A DNA stretch of 64,000 nt. It comes from Mucilaginibacter paludis DSM 18603 (GTDB lineage Bacteria; Bacteroidota; Bacteroidia; Sphingobacteriales; Sphingobacteriaceae). Shown here one piece after another: positions 26,837 to 35,349 of the stretch (positions within the stretch are counted from its first letter, which is position 1; each line of letters opens with the position of its first letter). A model generated the notes under the pieces. That model was not told the origin of the DNA. It ran no database searches and saw only the letters and a program-made list of their open reading frames with translations. The stretch is from positions 7,614,877 to 7,678,876 of the forward strand of contig NZ_CM001403.1 in the NCBI RefSeq assembly GCF_000166195.2. Direction: 5' to 3'. The position numbers were made by a program, and so were the translations under genes.

Positions 26837-27226
26837 TTAATCGTTTTGCTCCAATATAGATATGATGTTACCCGCCGGATCGGTAAACCAGGCTATTTTA
26901 GGGCCTCCGCCATGAAAGATTCCCTGATCATCCGTTTTAAAACCGGGTTCATCATAAATCAAAAATTTCACCCCGAGTTGGGTTAGCGCGGCCGCAGCGT
27001 CGTTGATATCATGTACCGGGAAATTGAGAATAGTGAAGGTAGCGGGAATATGGTTAGGTTTTGGATAAATCAAAATATGGCTGTCCGCCGATAATTTAAG
27101 CTTCAGAATGCCCTGCATATCGGGTACTTCGATAACTTCCAGACCAAGTATCGCGCTATAAAATTCTTTCGCTTTTTCTGCATCATCTACGGAAAACCCG
27201 CTGAACGGTTGTTGGTGCTTAAACAT
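26837..27226 (-). CDS. VOC (glyoxalase/bleomycin-resistance-like) family protein
   Basis: The 129-residue protein has the paired beta-alpha-beta-beta-beta units of the vicinal oxygen chelate fold: PFSGFSVDDAEKAKEFYSAILGLEVIEV in the first half and FPVHDINDAAAALTQLGVKFL through IAWFTDPAGNIISILEQ in the second. The clear ligand-type residues are a His and a Glu at the ends of strands. Members act as lyases, isomerases, dioxygenases or antibiotic binders, so no reaction is assigned. It is the first of a run of small minus-strand genes up to 29752 that resemble general stress or detoxification functions. Confidence 0.87.
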   Translation of the reverse strand: MFKHQQPFSGFSVDDAEKAKEFYSAILGLEVIEVPDMQGILKLKLSADSHILIYPKPNHIPATFTILNFPVHDINDAAAALTQLGVKFLIYDEPGFKTDDQGIFHGGGPKIAWFTDPAGNIISILEQND

Positions 27227-27258
27227 GTTTTTATTTTTATTGATGATTAATTAATTTG

Positions 27259-27483
27259 TTACCAGGTATCAGGAAGGAGTTCCGCATGGAAGCCAAAATC
27301 CTTCAGCAGTTCAATCAGGCATGGCGGATGCACGGTTCCGTTCGCGCATTTTACGCGCAATATCCGGTCGCAGTCTTCCAAATCAAAATTAGCTTTATAA
27401 TCAGTAAAAATCTGGTGAATCTGGGCTATCAGCATATTGGCATGGCACCGCTCACTCACATCAGTTTTAAATACTTCTACCAT
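27259..27483 (-). CDS. Conserved-looking small protein of unknown function
   Basis: The 74-residue acidic protein (starting MVEVFKTDVSERCHANML) has no signal peptide or TM helix. It shows an alternating alpha/beta pattern, IAQIHQIFTDYKANFDLEDCDRILRVKC and LIELLKDFGFHAELL, that looks like a ferredoxin-like or heavy-metal-associated-like small fold with three cysteines, though not in a CxxC. It fits the spacing of its run (32 bases after the VOC start in genome order) and has ordinary codon use, so I take it as real. Function unknown. Confidence 0.65.
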   Translation of the reverse strand: MVEVFKTDVSERCHANMLIAQIHQIFTDYKANFDLEDCDRILRVKCANGTVHPPCLIELLKDFGFHAELLPDTW

Positions 27484-27523
27484 ACTAATTAAATTATACC
27501 TGTTAACACACGCCGCTGTGCAA

Positions 27524-27901
27524 CTATTTAGCGTTAAACAAGGTAGCGTAATTTTGGCGGTAATAACAGGCGATAAACAAATCGGCCAATAAAAGCGCTA
27601 TCGCCAGCGGAGTACCTGATGGATCAAGATAAATATGAACCAGCAAAATATTAATGATAATTGGGAATATTACTACGGCGGCAAGGCTAACGTAGCGACC
27701 GATTAAAAAAGCTATCGCACAAATCAATTCGGTTATTTTAACTAAGGGCATCAGGTAAACTGAAGCCGTTACGCCTTCCATAAAAATTTTAATGTTGCCA
27801 TGCAAAACGGGTTGTGGATACAGTTTGAAAAAATAGGCAACGGAAGCAAACATAAACATAAGCCCCATCAGGATCCGGATAATAATAAATGCGATTTTCA
27901 T
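27524..27901 (-). CDS. DoxX family membrane protein
   Basis: The 125-residue protein has four hydrophobic helices: IAFIIIRILMGLMFMFASVAYFF, a helix near VYLMPLVKITELICAIAFLIG, VSLAAVVIFPIIINILLVHI and GTPLAIALLLADLFIACYY. The length and pattern match the DoxX/DoxD-like family. The role is poorly defined; related proteins take part in thiosulfate or sulfur redox stress. It lies 40 bases from the small unknown gene and upstream of a PhnB-like VOC gene. A second DoxX-like gene lies at 28815-29192. Confidence 0.82.
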   Translation of the reverse strand: MKIAFIIIRILMGLMFMFASVAYFFKLYPQPVLHGNIKIFMEGVTASVYLMPLVKITELICAIAFLIGRYVSLAAVVIFPIIINILLVHIYLDPSGTPLAIALLLADLFIACYYRQNYATLFNAK

Positions 27902-27996
27902 CTGGTTTTAAATTAATGATTTAAGGTTTATTGATAATTGCCGATAGGTTTTCTGCCACAATTAATAAAGCGGGCAGTTACCTGCCCAGGTGCTGC

Positions 27997-28428
27997 TTAT
28001 TCCTGCTCGTTGTAATCGTAATTTACCATCCATTGGATGCCGAATTTATCGTTAAACATCCCAAAGTAGGCTCCCCAAAAAGTTTTCTGCAAGGGCATAA
28101 CTACAGCTCCGCCTGCTGATAGCCCGTTAAATAATTTCTCTGCCTCTGCCTCGCTTTCGGCGCCAAGCGATAAATAAAAATTGTTTCCCGGGATAAAGGG
28201 CTGCCCCATAGATGAGGTAGCATCTGTAGCCATCAGCGTAACACCGTTGCTTATCGGTAACGCGATATGCATAATTTTATCAGCTTCTTCCGGCGCTATA
28301 GTTCCAGCCTCGGGTGTGTCCTTGTATCGTTGCAGCATAGCAAATTCGCCGCCAAAAACTGATCTGTAAAAGTTAAACGCCTCTTCGGCTGTGCCGGGGT
28401 AGTTTAAGTAAGGATTAAGTGTTGCCAT
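27997..28428 (-). CDS. PhnB-like VOC family protein
   Basis: The 143-residue protein begins with the PhnB/3-demethylubiquinone-methyltransferase-like pattern LNPYLNYPGTAEEAFNFYRSVFGGEFAMLQRYKD, continues with IMHIALPISNGVTLMATDA and ends with FWGAYFGMFNDKFGIQWMVNYD. These are VOC-fold proteins of unclear enzymology often found with DinB, DoxX and other small stress genes in Bacteroidota, as here. It should be cytoplasmic. The 386-base gap upstream of it is mostly an 8-bp tandem array, so its promoter would be near or inside that array. Confidence 0.9.
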   Translation of the reverse strand: MATLNPYLNYPGTAEEAFNFYRSVFGGEFAMLQRYKDTPEAGTIAPEEADKIMHIALPISNGVTLMATDATSSMGQPFIPGNNFYLSLGAESEAEAEKLFNGLSAGGAVVMPLQKTFWGAYFGMFNDKFGIQWMVNYDYNEQE

Positions 28429-28470
28429 TTTTTGGTTGTTAAGTTATTTGTTATTGAGTTATTAGTTATT

Positions 28471-28614
28471 AGTTATTTAGTTATTTAGTTATTTAGTTAT
28501 TTAGTTATTTAGTTATTTAGTTATTTAGTTATTTAGTTATTTAGTTATTTAGTTATTTAGTTATTTAGTTATTTAGTTATTTAGTTATTTAGTTATTTAG
28601 TTATTTAGTTATTT
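28471..28614. repeat. Perfect 18-copy tandem array of an 8-bp unit (AGTTATTT)
   Basis: AGTTATTT is repeated 18 times without a change (144 bases), with degenerate relatives on both sides (28441-28470 and 28615-28670). A short inverse complement, AACAAATAACTAAATAACCA, lies downstream near 28780-28800 and could pair with the array. The unit length is not a multiple of three and the array is not in a gene. It lies within 50 bases of the PhnB-like start, so copy number changes could alter that promoter. The array is also a likely place for assembly length errors. Confidence 0.95.
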
Positions 28615-28814
28615 GTTATTAGGTTATTAGTTATTCGCTATTAGGTTATTGAATTATCGATTATCAAGTTGTAACGCTTTAGTTGTGTATTTGGAAAATA
28701 ATTGCTGCGAGTGAAGTATCGTTTTGACGGTTTAAATTGGCAGGAAATACTTTTTGCTACCATCATCTCAATAACCTAATAACAAATAACTAAATAACCA
28801 ATAACTACAATTTA

Positions 28815-29192
28815 TCATGCGGTAGCTGATTGATATCGTTTCCAAAAATAATAAGTTAGTAAAGTAAACGCCAGCAAAATAAGTGGGGCAATAACAATAC
28901 CCGCGCTATCACCAACAAAAACATGCGACATGGCTGCTCCTGTACAATTGATCACAAAACCGGAGTAGGCCCATTCTTTCAAAGTTTTATACCGGGTTTG
29001 TAATATGGCAAGCGCCCCCAATAATTTGGCCGTGCCGAAGATCACAAGCGCATAAGCCGGATATCCGAGGTGTTTTAGTGCTTCTTTGCCTGCTTCCTGT
29101 TGAGACAGGCCACCGTATGCATCAGCCAGCATAGCCAATACAAAAATGCTTGTCAGTATCCAATAGGTTATTTTAAGGGCTTTAATACTCAT
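28815..29192 (-). CDS. DoxX-like family membrane protein
   Basis: The 125-residue protein has four TM helices (ITYWILTSIFVLAMLADAYGG, a helix around YPAYALVIFGTAKLLGALAIL, AYSGFVINCTGAAMSHVF and IVIAPLILLAFTLLTYYFW), with an acidic loop LSQQEAGKEALKHLGYP typical of the DoxX_2/DoxX-like family. Its function is unknown. It shares length but little sequence with the DoxX protein at 27524-27901. The DinB-family gene lies 56 bases upstream in transcription order, so they may be co-transcribed. Confidence 0.82.
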   Translation of the reverse strand: MSIKALKITYWILTSIFVLAMLADAYGGLSQQEAGKEALKHLGYPAYALVIFGTAKLLGALAILQTRYKTLKEWAYSGFVINCTGAAMSHVFVGDSAGIVIAPLILLAFTLLTYYFWKRYQSATA

Positions 29193-29248
29193 GTTATATA
29201 TATTGGTTGGTTTGGTTTAATAGTTAAAAATAGTATTGTATTGTTAAC

Positions 29249-29752
29249 TCACAAGTTTTTATTGATATTTTTTAGCTGGTTGATATGCCTTTGGGTATGT
29301 ACAATGGTAAATGTAATGGCTTCGGCACGTGTTAGGTAGCCCAGTACGGGCACTTCAAACGCGGTGCAGGTTAAGGTTGGGTCTGTTTTTTGAATGGCTT
29401 TTAATAAGTCTGCCTTTATATCCTGTAAGGTATGGATCAGCTCCTGTTGATGATACTCCTTTACAGGCGGATTAATAAAATCAGGTGATTGCATTTTAAT
29501 ATTGAAATTTAAAAATGTCGCTGTTATATTAGCCGAATGCAGTTCGGGATCACGATTGGTGTCATTAAACGGGCCGTTTATCAATTGTACAAAGCCGCCT
29601 GCCGATAGCACGATATGTTGCGCCAGTTGCCCTGCGGTCCAGCTGCCCTTAAACGGGATCGTGTTAATTTGATCTTCCCTGACGGAAGCTAAGATAAGGA
29701 GGAACTCTGTAAATGTTTGATCCGTCTCTTTTAGGCTGGCTTGAATGTCCAT
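29249..29752 (-). CDS. DinB family protein
   Basis: The 167-residue protein has the four-helix DinB/YfiT metal-binding pattern: GSWTAGQLAQHIVLSAGG supplies the first His, and FTIVHTQRHINQLKNI supplies the two C-terminal His of the site. Such proteins are thiol-dependent transferases or hydrolases; the thiol in Bacteroidota is often bacillithiol, which is inference here. It is the first gene of the minus-strand stress-type run and is divergent from the GlxA regulator with 131 bases between. Confidence 0.87.
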   Translation of the reverse strand: MDIQASLKETDQTFTEFLLILASVREDQINTIPFKGSWTAGQLAQHIVLSAGGFVQLINGPFNDTNRDPELHSANITATFLNFNIKMQSPDFINPPVKEYHQQELIHTLQDIKADLLKAIQKTDPTLTCTAFEVPVLGYLTRAEAITFTIVHTQRHINQLKNINKNL

Positions 29753-29883
29753 TATTTGCGGGTTTTAATTATAATTCTAAATTAAAAAAATGGCTCCAAT
29801 GGCATGCTTGCCGTAAAAGTCAATTTTAGGGGGTATTTGAGACATTTTTTTTATGTTTACAATATTAAACCGAAAAATATACC

Positions 29884-30855
29884 ATGATACAGATTGGCGT
29901 TTTATTAACCCGGCAATACCGTTTATTAAGTTTAGCCGCAGTTTTGGATGTTTTTGAAACTGTAAACAGGTTTTACAGCGAGAGCGATAAGCCTAAACCC
30001 TACCATATTAGTTTGCTTTACCTGGAGAGTGATAGTCAGAAAATAACCAACCCTTACCTGGATTATCCAACCGAGTCGATCCAGACAAGCGATGTTAAAA
30101 GTTTGATTGTGATACCTTCTTTTAATACCGATGATATTAAGCCGGCCATTGGTGCTAATTACGAGTTTATCCCTTGGTTGGTACAACAATTTAAGGATGG
30201 GGCCGAAATAGCCACAGTTTGCACCGGTGCCTTTTTACTGGGCGCTACCGGCCTGCTTAACGGTAAAATAGCCACCACCCATGTAGATGCCTGTCAGGCT
30301 TTTGCGTCGGCCTTTCCGGAGGTTGATCTGAAGGCTGATAAAACGGTTACCCGTGATGGTCGCTTGTATACCAGTGGCGGGGCCACGTCGTCGTTTCACT
30401 TGTTATTGCATTTAATTCAGCGCCATTGCGGCAAAGAAATGGCGGTGCGGGTGGCTAAGGTTTTTGCTATAGACATGGACCGCGACAAGCAATCGTATTT
30501 CAGCACGTTTCAACCTACGCGCAACCACAATGATGACCTGGTTGCCATTGCGCAGCAAAAAATTGAAGCAAATTACCATGATACCGGCACCATTGAGGAG
30601 CTGATTAAGGATATCCCGGCCAGTCGCAGAAATATTGTGCGCAGATTTAAACAGGTTACCGGAATAACACCAATTGAGTACCTGCAGCAAACCCGAATTG
30701 AGGCAGCCAAAAAGCTGCTGGTGCAAACCGGGCAGCAAATGACCGAGGTGATTGTAAACTCGGGCTATAGCGACCCGAAAGCTTTCCGGAAAGTATTCCG
30801 TAAAAGCGTTGGGATGACACCCTCAGAATATCGCGAAAAGTTTCATGTAAAATAA
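29884..30855 (+). CDS. GlxA/FtrA-type AraC regulator with DJ-1/PfpI domain
   Basis: The 323-residue protein joins a DJ-1/PfpI class-I glutamine-amidotransferase-like domain (residues 1 to about 185, with the nucleophile-elbow motif VCTGAFLLGATGLLNGKIATTHVDA) to two AraC helix-turn-helix units at the C-terminus (TIEELIKDIPASRRNIVRRFKQVTGITPIEYLQQTRIEAAKKLL and VIVNSGYSDPKAFRKVFRKSVGMTPSEYR). It is a transcription activator whose N-domain probably senses a small ligand. It is divergent from the DinB gene, which is the natural target. Initiation is at ATG 29884 after an AT-rich leader. Confidence 0.92.
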   Translation: MIQIGVLLTRQYRLLSLAAVLDVFETVNRFYSESDKPKPYHISLLYLESDSQKITNPYLDYPTESIQTSDVKSLIVIPSFNTDDIKPAIGANYEFIPWLVQQFKDGAEIATVCTGAFLLGATGLLNGKIATTHVDACQAFASAFPEVDLKADKTVTRDGRLYTSGGATSSFHLLLHLIQRHCGKEMAVRVAKVFAIDMDRDKQSYFSTFQPTRNHNDDLVAIAQQKIEANYHDTGTIEELIKDIPASRRNIVRRFKQVTGITPIEYLQQTRIEAAKKLLVQTGQQMTEVIVNSGYSDPKAFRKVFRKSVGMTPSEYREKFHVK

Positions 30856-30865
30856 CGGGCCCCAT

Positions 30866-31111
30866 ATGGAAGAGTTCCCCTTTGAGTTAAATGGCCGCAT
30901 CTGGATGGAGATAGGCGGCGAAAAAGTGTTGGGCCATGGCTGGGTAGAGTTACTGGAACGCATCCAGGCCTCTGGCTCTATCCGAAATTACACTTTAGTT
31001 GAGGGTTACCCCGAGGAAGGCAGAAACTACTTTTTAAACCTCATGTATAATTATCAAATTAGCTATCGAGTATATCTGTGGTCATCAAAACTAAAACGCA
31101 ACGCCGGTTAA
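30866..31111 (+). pseudogene. Remnant of a ModE-like winged-helix regulator
   Basis: The 81-residue frame begins FPFELNGRIWMEIGGEKVLGHGWVELLERIQASGSI, the start of the short ModE-type molybdate-responsive winged-helix proteins. The recognition helix that should follow (in intact relatives, of the type SKAAxxMxMSYKxAW) is not present, and the frame runs into unrelated residues (RNYTLVEGYPEEGRNYF...). The gene is cut after about 36 residues. It ends in TAATG, overlapping the next start. Nearby 32247-32756 encodes a molybdopterin-domain protein, so loss of a molybdate regulator there makes sense. It could still be translated as a leader for the peroxidase gene. Confidence 0.6.
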
Positions 31112-32250
31112 TGCCTTGCCTGAGCCAAATATCGGGTAAGATGGGTATGATATTGCTTTTACTGGTAGCGGTAACAGCTATCTCAGCCTGGAATTACGGT
31201 CATGAACCGGTACCCATCGGGCCTTACCCGCTCAACTATCCTGCTAATTTCGGCAACCGCATTAATACGCCGGATAATAATCCCACAACGCAACAGGGTG
31301 TATACCTGGGCCGGATGTTGTTTTACGAAAAGCGCCTGTCTGCCGATAACACAATTTCGTGCGGCAGCTGCCATCAGCAGCAAAAAGCATTTACAGATGG
31401 CAGAGCCTTTAGCGAAGGGGTTGACCATGTGGCTACGTCCAGAAATTCAATGGCCCTTGTTAATTTACTGTGGACGAGGAAGTTTTTTTGGGATGGGCGA
31501 TCTGCAAGCCTGGAAGATCAGGCCAACATTCCGCTCACAAACGAGCACGAGATGGGGCAGTCGCTGGCTATTTCTGTTCAAAAACTTAAACAATCGGCAC
31601 CGTACCCGGCTTTGTTTAAACTGGTTTATGGAGATCAAAACATCACCGCCAACCGTATTGTTAAGGCGATAGCCCAGTTTGAGCGGACGCTGATTTCGGC
31701 TGATTCCAAATACGATCAATACCTGCGGCATGCCTACCAACTAACGCCGCAGGAGCTAAGGGGGATGGAATTGTTTAACCAGCGGCCGCAGCCGGAAAAA
31801 GGGATTCGTGGCGCTAATTGCGCGCACTGCCACGGCGGCGTTAAAATGTACCAGGAACTTTTTCATAATAACGGTTTGGATAGTATCCCCAGGGATAGGG
31901 GCATTGAGGTATTAACCGGCCAGCCGAGCGACCGTGGGCGTTTTAAAGTGCCAACCTTACGCAATATTGCGCTTACGGCTCCCTATATGCACGATGGCCG
32001 GTTTAAAACGCTGGAAGAAGTGATTGATCATTATAGCGATCACGTGTTGCAATCGGCATCGCTAAGTGCTTTTCTGATCGGCGAATCAAACGAGCTCGGC
32101 GGAAAAACGCTAAAATTACTTCCCGGAGAAAAGAAGGACATCATCGCTTTTTTAAATATGTTAACCGATTCAACCTTTATCAGCGATCCGCGGTTTGCAG
32201 ATCCGCACCTCATCACATCCAACAGAAAAATAAAATTGAAATCCAAATGA
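31111..32250 (+). CDS. Di-haem cytochrome c peroxidase (CCP/MauG family)
   Basis: From the ATG at 31111 this is 379 residues, translationally coupled to the preceding remnant by TAATG; a GTG start 11 codons upstream also exists. A signal anchor (MGMILLLLVAVTAISAW) is followed by two CxxCH haem sites, CGSCHQQQKAF and CAHCHGGVKM, and by GRSASLEDQANIPLTNEHEMG, APYMHDGRFKTLEEVIDHY and other CCP/MauG family segments. It should reduce hydrogen peroxide with electrons from a cytochrome, or oxidise a protein or small molecule in the periplasm. The molybdopterin-domain protein encoded 4 bases overlapping its end may be a partner. Confidence 0.92.
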   Translation: MPCLSQISGKMGMILLLLVAVTAISAWNYGHEPVPIGPYPLNYPANFGNRINTPDNNPTTQQGVYLGRMLFYEKRLSADNTISCGSCHQQQKAFTDGRAFSEGVDHVATSRNSMALVNLLWTRKFFWDGRSASLEDQANIPLTNEHEMGQSLAISVQKLKQSAPYPALFKLVYGDQNITANRIVKAIAQFERTLISADSKYDQYLRHAYQLTPQELRGMELFNQRPQPEKGIRGANCAHCHGGVKMYQELFHNNGLDSIPRDRGIEVLTGQPSDRGRFKVPTLRNIALTAPYMHDGRFKTLEEVIDHYSDHVLQSASLSAFLIGESNELGGKTLKLLPGEKKDIIAFLNMLTDSTFISDPRFADPHLITSNRKIKLKSK

Positions 32251-32756
32251 GAAACATTCACCTATTGGCAATAACCCTAATTATTGCGCTTACCATTAAC
32301 TCAACTATTACCCGCGCTCAAACACCAACGAAAGCGGCTACCGTAAAAATTGCAGGTGAGCTGACTAATCCGTTTAACCTTACCCTGGCCGATATGCATG
32401 AGTTTGAGCAAACCAAAGTAACCCGGAAAGACCGCGACGGTAAAGATCATAGCTACTCGGGTGTGGTACTGGCATTGATACTGCAAAAGGCTGGCGCAAC
32501 CATGGGTAAAGATTTAAAAGGAGAGAACCTGACCAAGTACGCTAACGTTGAAGCCAGTGATGGTTACCAGGTTGTTTTCGCGCTGGCCGAATTGGATAAA
32601 GAGTTTACCGACCGGACGATTATCCTTGCCGATGAGGTAGATGGAAAGGCACTGCCGCCAGCAGATGGGCCCTTCCGCATCATCGTTCAAGACGAAAAAA
32701 AGCCTGCACGTTGTATCAAACAGGTTATCGGTATCACCGTTCGCTTCGCCAAATAG
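32247..32756 (+). CDS. Secreted molybdopterin-binding-domain oxidoreductase-like protein
   Basis: The 169-residue protein has a signal peptide (LLAITLIIALTINSTITRAQ) and one oxidoreductase molybdopterin-binding (SUOX/YedY-like) domain: VKIAGELTNPFNLTLADMHEF, YSGVVLALILQKAG, YANVEASDGYQVVFALAELD and GPFRIIVQDEKKPARCIKQVIGITV. The core Moco-ligating cysteine of sulfite oxidases is not at its normal place; the only Cys is residue 156, near the end. It may therefore bind a different ligand. The start overlaps the end of the peroxidase gene by 4 bases (ATGA), so the two are co-translated. Confidence 0.85.
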   Translation: MRNIHLLAITLIIALTINSTITRAQTPTKAATVKIAGELTNPFNLTLADMHEFEQTKVTRKDRDGKDHSYSGVVLALILQKAGATMGKDLKGENLTKYANVEASDGYQVVFALAELDKEFTDRTIILADEVDGKALPPADGPFRIIVQDEKKPARCIKQVIGITVRFAK

Positions 32757-32796
32757 CAGCGTGGTGGTGTGGGCTGGCTTACGGTGGGAAGGAGCT

Positions 32797-35181
32797 TTAG
32801 CTATTCACGATATTCTCTTCCTGTATCTGCACATATAAATCGCTGTACATATTGTGGCTGTTGATAGAGGCATAGCTCTCATATAAAATACCGATCCGGA
32901 GCGCCTTTAATCCCGATACCCCTTGCAGATCCTCCACGTCAAATTGTTCAATATCATCGGTCAGCAAACCGTTTTTCTGTAAAAGATAAATGTATTGGCG
33001 ATATTGCTGCTCATCCTCTTTTTGGGAATAGATGATCGTTATTTTGCCTTGTTGCGTAATACGCTCGGTAGTGCCTTTAATATGCGCCTTGTCGATTCGT
33101 TTTTTTATGACCTCGTAGCGGATATTGTAAGCACCATCGATATCAAAATGTTTTTCGTCCATCCGGAAACGGATATCTATCGGATTGCTAAAAACAAGTA
33201 TTAGCGAAGCCACACCCAAATTATAGGGAAGTGTATCGCGTAAAATATGGAGTTCCATCTCCATTTCAATAATTACCCGTAGTTGCCATAAACGCAGGCG
33301 GCTAAGGTCGGCATCCGTAAAGTTCTGTTTGGGAGCTATAGAAGCACCTATATACAGATTATGCTCCACGCCATCAGTTTTAAATCTTTCGTAATAATGC
33401 GGGAAACAAGATTGTATTTCTAATTGTCTGCTATCCAATATACTGGCCAGTTTTTCGTTTACCAGCGATAGCGTTCTTTCGTAGTTTCGGCGGCTGCTAT
33501 AAAACTCGCCCTTGGCTGCGTCGGTTTGTTTAAAATAATACTCAATTTTGTCCGAAAGTACACCGTTGGATGCATTAGCTTTTAACAGAGGATATATCCG
33601 CGTTTCAAGATAATGCTGTATCTGTTGTTCTGTATCGGCATTAATGCCGATCGATAGATCATTAACAAACGACTTTAATTTAAGCAGATTTTTTTCGGCA
33701 GTAACAATATACTGGTATTGGTGCAATTGCTCAAACAGCGGAATCAGCTGCCTTAATTGGTTTTCCAGATCGGTTTTAACGCTTAAGTTCCTGGTGATGG
33801 ATGAATCTTTAATGTCAACCTGCCCATAAAGCGGATATACATCTTTAAAGGATATTTCTTTTAAGGTATAAAGCAACCCCATGTTAATGTGTTGGATATA
33901 TTTTTGCGCCTCAAGTTTAAATTTCCAATCAACGCTGGGGTGCAGGGTAGTATAATTGTTTTGTATAACTGCTTGTATCTGGTTTTGCATCTCCCTGATC
34001 TTCCTTTCAATACTATCGATCAGCAAGGGCATTACCACTTCCAGTTTATTGGCGTTAACGCTGTTAAACTCTTTTTTGCGCGGCGATACCAACTCCAAAA
34101 TACCAAGTAAAACGTCATCTTTTACAACGGGCGCCAAAATAAAGCTTTGTACGTTTTGTTCGCTAAAATGCATGCCCATTTCGTTTCCGGGGTTGGCCCT
34201 GATATATTCCGGCAGATTAGAAACCGAAAAATAGCTGTGTTTTTCCATGATGTTATGGTACGATCCGTTACACAACAGTTTTCTGCATTCTTCTTCCAGT
34301 TTTACGGGCAATAAAAAACTGGGAAGCTTTTTGCCAAAAGGGTGGTTGTTAAACTGCCCGGTTTCTTTATCAAAGGAAGTAAACCCCATCCTGATATCCG
34401 GGATGCTGAAGATGGACCGCAAAATCACTTCGAATTTCTGTAAAAAATCAGGAATGGCAGAGTTGCCCAATAAATTGGTTTTTAAGTCGGATACGGCATT
34501 TTCCACGGTAACATCAACCAACGTTATAAGCGCGAAGCCTTTGAGCACATAGCTTTCCGGTGGTAACTTGGCTTTCCATAAGGCCAGATCGTTATAATTA
34601 TCCATCAGCAGGGCAATATCGTCTGGAGTTAAATCAATTGATTTTTCGGTGCGCATTATTTCCAAAAAATCAGCATTGTACAAAATACGATAATGCCTGA
34701 TAACCCCGGTAGCCGTTGGTATATCGTAAAAAAGAGGCTTGGCAAAGTCAAAACGCGTGCCGTAAAAGCTATTAAGAATTAAGCAACAACTGTATATGTA
34801 AAATTTGTGGTCGTCAAAATCGCGGATGGTAAAATCGAACGAGGGGCCGGCACCGTTTAAAATATTTTTAAACCTGTCGGTCATGTTAAATAAATAACCC
34901 TGAAAGGGAATGCTTACCGCTTTAATTTCGTTTGTTGTGAGTCCAGCCGGAAATAAATCCGACAATAAATCAGCAATCAGCGAAGCATTTTTTTCTATCT
35001 GCTCAATTTCGGTTATCCCGTCTTTAAGTTCAGGCTGAGCAGCTACACGTTGTAATAAGCTTTGAGCCCTGGGGCTTTCAAATTGATTACCGCTGGTAGC
35101 CATTTGCTCCATCCTCTCAATTACTTTATGAAAAGAAAGTTGTAAACGGAATGGGTTAACAGGGAACTGCGGAAGCTTCAT
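32797..35181 (-). CDS. Large GAF-domain-like protein of unknown function
   Basis: The 794-residue cytoplasmic protein starts MKLPQFPVNPFRLQLSFHKVIERMEQMA and has no signal peptide or TM helix. The middle (about residues 290-400) has a GAF-like pattern, with KHSYFSVSNLPEYIRANPG and FILAPVVKDDVLLGILELVSPRKKEFNSVNANKLEVVMPLL. Long helical parts on both sides (for example DLENQLRQLIPLFEQLHQYQYIV) resemble coiled-coil signal-transduction linkers. There is no histidine kinase, cyclase or HTH domain. It is monocistronic and convergent to the molybdopterin gene. A sensor or scaffold role is inferred from GAF only. Confidence 0.75.
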   Translation of the reverse strand: MKLPQFPVNPFRLQLSFHKVIERMEQMATSGNQFESPRAQSLLQRVAAQPELKDGITEIEQIEKNASLIADLLSDLFPAGLTTNEIKAVSIPFQGYLFNMTDRFKNILNGAGPSFDFTIRDFDDHKFYIYSCCLILNSFYGTRFDFAKPLFYDIPTATGVIRHYRILYNADFLEIMRTEKSIDLTPDDIALLMDNYNDLALWKAKLPPESYVLKGFALITLVDVTVENAVSDLKTNLLGNSAIPDFLQKFEVILRSIFSIPDIRMGFTSFDKETGQFNNHPFGKKLPSFLLPVKLEEECRKLLCNGSYHNIMEKHSYFSVSNLPEYIRANPGNEMGMHFSEQNVQSFILAPVVKDDVLLGILELVSPRKKEFNSVNANKLEVVMPLLIDSIERKIREMQNQIQAVIQNNYTTLHPSVDWKFKLEAQKYIQHINMGLLYTLKEISFKDVYPLYGQVDIKDSSITRNLSVKTDLENQLRQLIPLFEQLHQYQYIVTAEKNLLKLKSFVNDLSIGINADTEQQIQHYLETRIYPLLKANASNGVLSDKIEYYFKQTDAAKGEFYSSRRNYERTLSLVNEKLASILDSRQLEIQSCFPHYYERFKTDGVEHNLYIGASIAPKQNFTDADLSRLRLWQLRVIIEMEMELHILRDTLPYNLGVASLILVFSNPIDIRFRMDEKHFDIDGAYNIRYEVIKKRIDKAHIKGTTERITQQGKITIIYSQKEDEQQYRQYIYLLQKNGLLTDDIEQFDVEDLQGVSGLKALRIGILYESYASINSHNMYSDLYVQIQEENIVNS

Positions 35182-35349
35182 TAATTAAATAAATTATAGC
35201 TACAAATTTATCAAAATTTAATATTCTAATCTTTTATAGCCACCTGTAAGCTGCAAGATGAATTTACGATGGCAATTAAGCAGCTTAAATGACATCGATT
35301 AAGCAATACATTGCCCTAAAGATAAAATAGAATGAAGAAAATTAATAGT

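Noticed and set aside
32247..32756. A full sulfite-oxidase-type enzyme
   Set aside because: Only 169 residues, one Cys near the end, and no dimerisation domain; a short molybdopterin-domain-like protein is all that can be said.
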